Shown: positions 6,157 to 9,785 of the stretch, piece after piece | How the letters are laid out: each line of letters opens with the position of its first letter | Position numbering within the stretch: position 1 is the first letter of the stretch | Source of the DNA: JASFWK01 sp050049355 | GTDB taxonomy: Bacteria > Chloroflexota > Anaerolineae > B4-G1 > DUEL01 | Reading direction: 5' to 3' | Assembly: GCA_050049355.1 (NCBI GenBank) | Contig: JASFWK010000076.1 | Span: 1 to 9,785, forward strand | DNA: 9,785 nucleotides | Position numbers and translations under genes: made by a program | Notes under the pieces: generated by a model | Database searches by the model: none | The model's input: the letters and a program-made list of their open reading frames with translations, nothing else | Told to the model about the DNA's origin: nothing

Positions 6157-7843
6157 CAAGAAGCTATATCTTGCCGCGGCCGTGACAGTGCTCGGTATGC
6201 TGGTGCTCACTGCATGCGGCGGCGCGCCTCAGACCGTAGTGGTCACAGCGCCACCGGAGGAGATCGAGGTCGAGGTCACAGTGCCGGTCACCGCACCGCC
6301 AGAGGAAGGTCCCCCCGAGCGCTGCACCTACAACGCCTACCGCATGGGCTGGGTGATGGACTACGGCGATGCGAACAACATCGTGAACGAGGTCTTCCAC
6401 CCCGACGCGCCGTTCCAATACACCTTCTGGGACGACGAGGAGTTCCGCAGCCTGGTGGACCAAGCGCTGGTCGAGGACGACACGGACGCCCGCGTGGCGC
6501 TGTGGCAGCAGGCTCAGGACATCCTGCTGACCGACTACGCGGCGGTCCTGCCCATCTTCCACTACGACCGCACCCTCCTGGTTAACCCCGAGCTTGGGTT
6601 CGAGTACCCCGCCTTTGGCCAGGCCTGCTTCATGTACTGGTCACTGCCGGAAGGGCGCGACACCATTCGGTACCCGCTGGGCACCGAGCCGCCCACGTTG
6701 GACGTCAACTTGGCCACCGACACCACCTCCCACCTGGTGCTGGCTCAGCTGATGGAAGGCCTCTACCGCTACAGAGGGGATGGCTCCATCGAGCCGGCCG
6801 GCGCTGTATCCTACGATGTCTCTGAGGATGGGACGACCTACACCGTCACTCTGGCCGAGGAGGCTACGTGGTCGGACGGCGAACCAGTGCTGGCTCAGCA
6901 CTACGTGGACGGGATCCTGCGCCTCCTGAACCCCGAGACCGCAGCAGAGTACGCCTACGTTATGTACTACATCTCCGGCGCCCAAGCGTACAACACTGGC
7001 GAGACCGACGATCCCTCCACCGTGGGCGTGAGCGCTGTGGACGACTACACCCTCCAGTTTACCCTGGATGAGCCCCAGGCCTTCTTCCCCGCCATCATGG
7101 CCTTCTTCACCACCTGGCCCATCCGCCTCGACGTTGTCGAGGAGTACGGCGACCTGTGGACCGAGCCCGGCAACTTCGTGGGCAACGGCCCCTACGTCCT
7201 GACCGAGTGGGCACACGAGGACCACGTCACCGTCGAGAAGAACCCCAACTACCACCTGGCCGACCAGGTGACCATCGAGCGGGCTGAGTTCCCCATCATC
7301 GTCGAGTCTGCCACGGCACTGGCTGCCTACGAGCGAGGCGAGCTGGATGCATCCGGCTACCCGAGCGAGGAGCAGTCGCGCATCATGGAGGAAATGCCAG
7401 ACCATCTCCAGAGGCTGCCGTACCCCGGCACCTACTACGTCGGCATAAGCACCGCCCTTGAACCGACCGACAACCTGAACCTCCGCAAGGCGCTGGTCAG
7501 CTCAGTGGACAGGCGAGCTATCCTGGACGCAGTGCTGGACCTGCCCTGGAGGATCGACGCCTGCGGCGTGATCCCGCCGGAGATCCTCGGCTACCAGGCT
7601 TGTGGCGAGGTCGGCTACGACTTCAATGTAGACGCAGCGCTGGACTACCTGGCGGCGGCCATGGACGAGATGGGCGTCGAAGAGGCAGGTGACATTGACG
7701 TCGAGCTGTGGTTCAACCGCGGCAACGAGGAGGTCATCGAGGCCGTCGAGGAGATGTGGGAGAGCAACCTGGGCGTCAACGTCAACGTCGTCAACATGGA
7801 GTGGGGTGTCTACCTAGAGACCCTCGATCAGTGCAACGACTAG
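6149..7843 (+). CDS. Peptide-type substrate-binding lipoprotein (family 5), apparently circularly permuted
   Basis: This is the solute-binding lipoprotein of the importer, 564 residues. A lipoprotein signal ends in the lipobox LTAC with C23 as anchor, followed by a Val/Thr/Pro/Glu-rich linker (24-57). The folded part is out of canonical order. Residues 59-168 match the C-terminal segment of family-5 binding proteins: YNAYRMGWVMDYGDANN, FWDDEEFRSLVDQAL, then ARVALWQQAQDILL and VLPIFHYDRTLLV. From about 170 the usual N-terminal domain begins with DTIRYPLGTEPPTLD, continues through GNGPYVLTEW (345-354) and LRKALVSSVDRRAIL (445-459), and stops after MEWGVYLETLDQCND, where the moved segment would normally continue. 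The total content is that of one full-length protein. ATG 6149 is chosen because GGAGGAGGAG (6133-6142) precedes it; an in-frame TTG at 6131 lacks a ribosome site. Wobble positions look GC-richer than in the neighbours. The substrate is probably peptides, though nickel, glutathione or sugar-oligomer relatives exist. Confidence 0.93.
   Translation: MFSKKLYLAAAVTVLGMLVLTACGGAPQTVVVTAPPEEIEVEVTVPVTAPPEEGPPERCTYNAYRMGWVMDYGDANNIVNEVFHPDAPFQYTFWDDEEFRSLVDQALVEDDTDARVALWQQAQDILLTDYAAVLPIFHYDRTLLVNPELGFEYPAFGQACFMYWSLPEGRDTIRYPLGTEPPTLDVNLATDTTSHLVLAQLMEGLYRYRGDGSIEPAGAVSYDVSEDGTTYTVTLAEEATWSDGEPVLAQHYVDGILRLLNPETAAEYAYVMYYISGAQAYNTGETDDPSTVGVSAVDDYTLQFTLDEPQAFFPAIMAFFTTWPIRLDVVEEYGDLWTEPGNFVGNGPYVLTEWAHEDHVTVEKNPNYHLADQVTIERAEFPIIVESATALAAYERGELDASGYPSEEQSRIMEEMPDHLQRLPYPGTYYVGISTALEPTDNLNLRKALVSSVDRRAILDAVLDLPWRIDACGVIPPEILGYQACGEVGYDFNVDAALDYLAAAMDEMGVEEAGDIDVELWFNRGNEEVIEAVEEMWESNLGVNVNVVNMEWGVYLETLDQCND
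6304..6654 (+). repeat. GGAAGG direct repeats bounding the displaced segment
   Basis: GGAAGG occurs at 6304-6309 and at 6649-6654, exactly 345 bp (115 codons) apart in the same codon phase (E53-G54 and E168-G169). Removing one copy and the sequence between would join the linker APPEEG straight to RDTIRYPLG, the expected order for an unpermuted family member. A 6-bp repeat is weak evidence alone; its position at the seam is what makes it notable. Confidence 0.35.
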
Positions 7844-7870
7844 TTTCTGACGCCTAGAGGAGGATGCCCC

Positions 7871-7892
7871 GGGGCTCCCGTATGGGGGCCCC
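7871..7892. other. GC-rich hairpin after the binding-protein gene
   Basis: GGGGCTCCC (7871-7879) pairs with GGGGGCCCC (7884-7892) around a GTAT loop, giving nine pairs with one G-T wobble. Neighbouring palindromes (CCCCGGGG, AGGGGCCCCT) allow alternative folds. No T-tract follows, so it is more likely an mRNA stabiliser or partial terminator than a full terminator. This position, between a binding-protein gene and its permeases, commonly carries such structures in ABC operons and helps keep the binding protein more abundant. Confidence 0.5.
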
Positions 7893-7903
7893 AGGGGCCC
7901 CTC

Positions 7904-7921
7904 CCTCGGCTACCGCCGAGG
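7904..7921. other. Second perfect hairpin in the same gap
   Basis: CCTCGGC (7904-7910) and GCCGAGG (7915-7921) form a perfect 7-bp stem around a TACC tetraloop, 11 bases after the first hairpin. The two stems in series would form a strong barrier to a 3'-to-5' exonuclease. No T-tract is present. Confidence 0.5.
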
Positions 7922-7938
7922 ACGCAGAGGACGCAGAG
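7921..7938. repeat. Tandem 9-bp repeat GACGCAGAG
   Basis: GACGCAGAG occurs twice head to tail (7921-7929 and 7930-7938), directly after the second hairpin, within a longer purine-rich tract (ACCGCCGAG precedes it). A related stretch appears at 5977-5998. It has the look of a dispersed intergenic repeat, but copy number cannot be judged from this window. Confidence 0.4.
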
Positions 7939-7996
7939 AGTCTGAAGCCCGAAGTCCTCAAGGTGCAGAGATACCTTTGAGTTCCCTGCATCCTCG

Positions 7997-8024
7997 ACGG
8001 TGAGAAGTGATCACGATTCACCGT
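7997..8024. promoter_or_regulatory. 28-bp imperfect palindrome upstream of dppB
   Basis: Outer arms ACGGTGA (7997-8003) and TCACCGT (8018-8024) and inner arms GTGA/TCAC (8007-8014) share one centre at 8010/8011, leaving only the 3-bp spacers imperfect. It lies 51 bases before the dppB ATG. It could be an operator for a dimeric regulator or an RNA hairpin. A smaller bulged hairpin (7958-7980, TCAAGGT with ACCTTTGA) precedes it. Confidence 0.35.
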
Positions 8025-8074
8025 TTCCGCACCATGCTCCGAGAGTGAACCTCGGGGAAGCAAGGAGAGTAGAA

Positions 8075-9208
8075 ATGCAGAGATTTATCCTGCGGCGAAT
8101 TCTGTGGAATATCCCGGTGCTGATCATGATCTCCATCGTCACCTTCGGGGCGATGCAGTTAGTGCCGGGCGGGCCCTTCTCGAGAGGTGGTGGAGGGCGA
8201 CCAGTCCCGCCGGAGGTTCGGGCGAATATGGAGGCCAAGTACGGCTTGGACAAACCGCCTTGGCAGCAGTATCTGAACTATATGGGAGATCTGATCCTTC
8301 ACTTCGACTTCGGCCCATCGTTTCGGCGACCCGGCCGGACGGTGAACCAGATACTCTTCGGCAGCAACTACTTGGTCAACGTGTTACGGGACCGGCTAGG
8401 GGCAACCTTCGGCACGGAGGCCTACTCGATGACCTTTTCCGATCCCCCCAGCCTCTTCGACTCCTCCGCCCTCGTTGTCAAGACCAACGGTGAGGTGATA
8501 GGGTACATCAACATCTCCTGGCGGGACCGTCTTACGGCTATCGGGCGTTTCCTATACACAGCACCCGTCATGGTCTCAGGCCAGGTCGGCCTGGTATCCG
8601 TAGCCCTGGCTCTGGTGGTCGGCATCCCGCTGGGCATCGTCTCCGCCCTGAAGCAGAACACGTGGATCGACTATGGTGCCATGTTCATCTCAATGCTGGG
8701 AGTCTCCATTCCCAACTTCATCCTGGGTATCCTCCTGATCCTGACCTTCGCCCTGTACCTGGATCTACTGCCCACCTTCGGCTGGGGGGAAAGCTGGACA
8801 CAGGTGATCCTGCCAGCCATAACCCTGGGCACCGGCGGCTGGCCTTTCATCGCTCGGCTGACCCGGGCCAGCATGCTGGAGGTGATCCGCGCCGACTACA
8901 TCCGCACAGCCCGAGCCAAGGGGCTGAGGAATCGAGTCGTCATCCTGAGACACGCGCTGAAGAACTCCCTCATCCCGATAACCACTGTCATAGGGCCGCT
9001 GATGGCCGCCTGGCTGACCGGATCCTTCCTGGTGGAGTCAATCTTCTCCATTGGCGGGATTGGCAAGTTCTTCGTGAGCGCGGTCACAGATCGCGACTAC
9101 ACCCTGATCATGGGTACTATGTTGATCTACTCAACGGCCCTCGTTATGTTCAATCTGGTGGTAGACATCGCCTATGGGCTCATCGATCCGCGGATAAGGA
9201 TGCAGTAG
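8075..9208 (+). CDS. dppB: Peptide ABC transporter permease, DppB/OppB type, with enlarged external loop
   Basis: This is one of two inner-membrane permeases of the importer, 377 residues. The family N-terminus MQRFILRRILWNIPVLIMIS leads into TM1 (about 10-31), followed by the conserved GLDKPPWQQYLNYM (57-70) and FDFGPSFRRPGRTVNQI (77-93). Further helices are at about 169-192, 203-229, 244-262, 300-323 and 343-366. The cytoplasmic EAA-type coupling loop, which docks on the ATPases, is RADYIRTARAKGLRNRVVIL (272-291). Relatives are usually about 305-340 residues; here about 60 extra residues (roughly 95-165) sit in the extracytoplasmic loop between TM1 and TM2. ATG 8075 has AAGGAG (8062-8067) 7 bases upstream and gives the family start, so it is preferred over a GTG at 8000. 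The gap to the binding-protein gene is structured. dppC follows after 18 bases. Confidence 0.95.
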   Translation: MQRFILRRILWNIPVLIMISIVTFGAMQLVPGGPFSRGGGGRPVPPEVRANMEAKYGLDKPPWQQYLNYMGDLILHFDFGPSFRRPGRTVNQILFGSNYLVNVLRDRLGATFGTEAYSMTFSDPPSLFDSSALVVKTNGEVIGYINISWRDRLTAIGRFLYTAPVMVSGQVGLVSVALALVVGIPLGIVSALKQNTWIDYGAMFISMLGVSIPNFILGILLILTFALYLDLLPTFGWGESWTQVILPAITLGTGGWPFIARLTRASMLEVIRADYIRTARAKGLRNRVVILRHALKNSLIPITTVIGPLMAAWLTGSFLVESIFSIGGIGKFFVSAVTDRDYTLIMGTMLIYSTALVMFNLVVDIAYGLIDPRIRMQ

Positions 9209-9226
9209 GTAAGGAGTGTATGTAAT

Positions 9227-9785
9227 ATGTCCATTAGTGCTTCCGAGCGACGGAGAAAGGAAGAGGAGGCCAAATTCGCGGAGCGAGGCGTGAGCCTCTG
9301 GCAAGATGCCTGGCACCGGCTAGTGCGCAACCGCATGGCAGTGGCAGGGATGATCTTCATTGGCATCCTCGTCTTCGCCGCCATCACCGCTGACCTTCTC
9401 CCTCCTTACAGCTTTCGAAAGGCTGACTACGAGAACACTCGCGTCCCTCCCCGCCCTGATCACATCTTCGGCACAGACAGAATGGGGCGCGATCTCTTCA
9501 GCCGCATCTGGTGGGGAACGCGCATCTCCCTCACCGTCGCCATCGTGGGGTCGCTTACAGCGCTGATCATAGGCATCACCTACGGAGCGATCTCCGGCTA
9601 CCTGGGCGGCTGGGCGGATAACCTCATGATGCGCTTCGTGGATGTGATGTATGGCTTCCCCACACTTCTCTTCATCATCCTCATCATGGTCGTTCTACCT
9701 TCGGAGAGCGCCATTCAAGGTATGCTCGACATCTTCATCGCCATCGGCATCGTGGGGTGGATGGGAATGGCTCGACTGATCCGTG
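9227..9785 (+). CDS. dppC: Peptide ABC transporter permease, DppC/OppC type (runs off right edge)
   Basis: This is the second permease, expected to form the channel with the DppB-type protein. The first 186 residues are visible. A charged cytoplasmic N-terminus with SLWQDAWHRLVRNRMAVAG (23-41) leads into TM1 (about 38-58). It is followed by the DppC/OppC hallmark HIFGTDRMGRDLFSRIWWGTR (79-99), TM2 (about 101-124), then GYLGGWADNLMMRFVDVMYGFP (124-145), and a third helix from about 146. The EAA coupling loop begins near the cut (GMARLIR). ATG 9227 is chosen for its family-like N-terminus; AAGGAG at 9211-9216 is 10 bases upstream. Between them an ATG at 9220 is followed at once by TAA, a start-stop pair. 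The gene is 18 bases after dppB, so the two are surely co-transcribed. Confidence 0.95.
   Translation, partial: MSISASERRRKEEEAKFAERGVSLWQDAWHRLVRNRMAVAGMIFIGILVFAAITADLLPPYSFRKADYENTRVPPRPDHIFGTDRMGRDLFSRIWWGTRISLTVAIVGSLTALIIGITYGAISGYLGGWADNLMMRFVDVMYGFPTLLFIILIMVVLPSESAIQGMLDIFIAIGIVGWMGMARLIR

Noticed and set aside
6641..7405. A 254-codon minus-strand open frame inside the binding-protein gene
   Set aside because: It is antisense to a clearly coding region and has biased, repetitive Val/Gly composition.
7864..7980. A 39-codon frame starting at ATG after GAGGAGG, just past the binding-protein stop
   Set aside because: The ribosome site touches the ATG with no spacer, and the frame runs through hairpins and the tandem repeat, so its low-complexity product looks like a by-product.

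Overview
The window most likely comes from a Chloroflexota bacterium (Anaerolineae-like). It is GC-rich, and the substrate-binding lipoprotein has an acidic, Val/Thr/Pro-rich linker after the lipobox that I associate with that phylum. This assignment rests on sequence style, not on a database match.

Layout. Bases 1-259 (minus strand) hold the start of an FHA-domain gene that runs off the left edge, with a convincing sigma-70-type promoter at 305-332. Bases 333-851 contain no credible gene, only some hairpin-forming sequence and a candidate promoter for the next gene. Then, all on the plus strand: an M19 (renal/membrane-type) dipeptidase (852-1919), the tRNA m1G37 methyltransferase trmD (2154-2894), an ECF sigma factor (2934-3554) with a small overlapping unknown gene (3541-3858), and a peptide-type ABC transporter operon running off the right edge. 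The operon order is DppD-type ATPase (3978-4979), DppF-type ATPase (4969-5955), substrate-binding lipoprotein (6149-7843), DppB-type permease (8075-9208) and DppC-type permease (9227-9785, partial).

How the genes fit together. The lipoprotein should capture peptides outside the membrane, the two permeases form the channel and the two ATPases drive import. The upstream cytoplasmic dipeptidase could cleave imported dipeptides, although trmD and the sigma-factor pair lie between them. TrmD is housekeeping and looks unrelated to the transporter. Promoter boxes placed close to the start codons of trmD and the sigma factor suggest short-leader or leaderless mRNAs.

Most notable observation. The substrate-binding protein appears to be circularly permuted. 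The segment that normally ends family-5 peptide-binding proteins (about 110 residues beginning with the YNAYRMGW-type motif) sits directly after the lipoprotein signal and linker. The usual N-terminal domain follows it, and the protein stops where that segment would normally begin. Both joints are in frame, and the moved block is bounded by a 6-bp direct repeat 345 bp apart. The partner DppB-type permease carries an unusually long extracytoplasmic loop. Misassembly must be excluded, but the intact reading frame, ribosome binding site and operon position favour a real gene.
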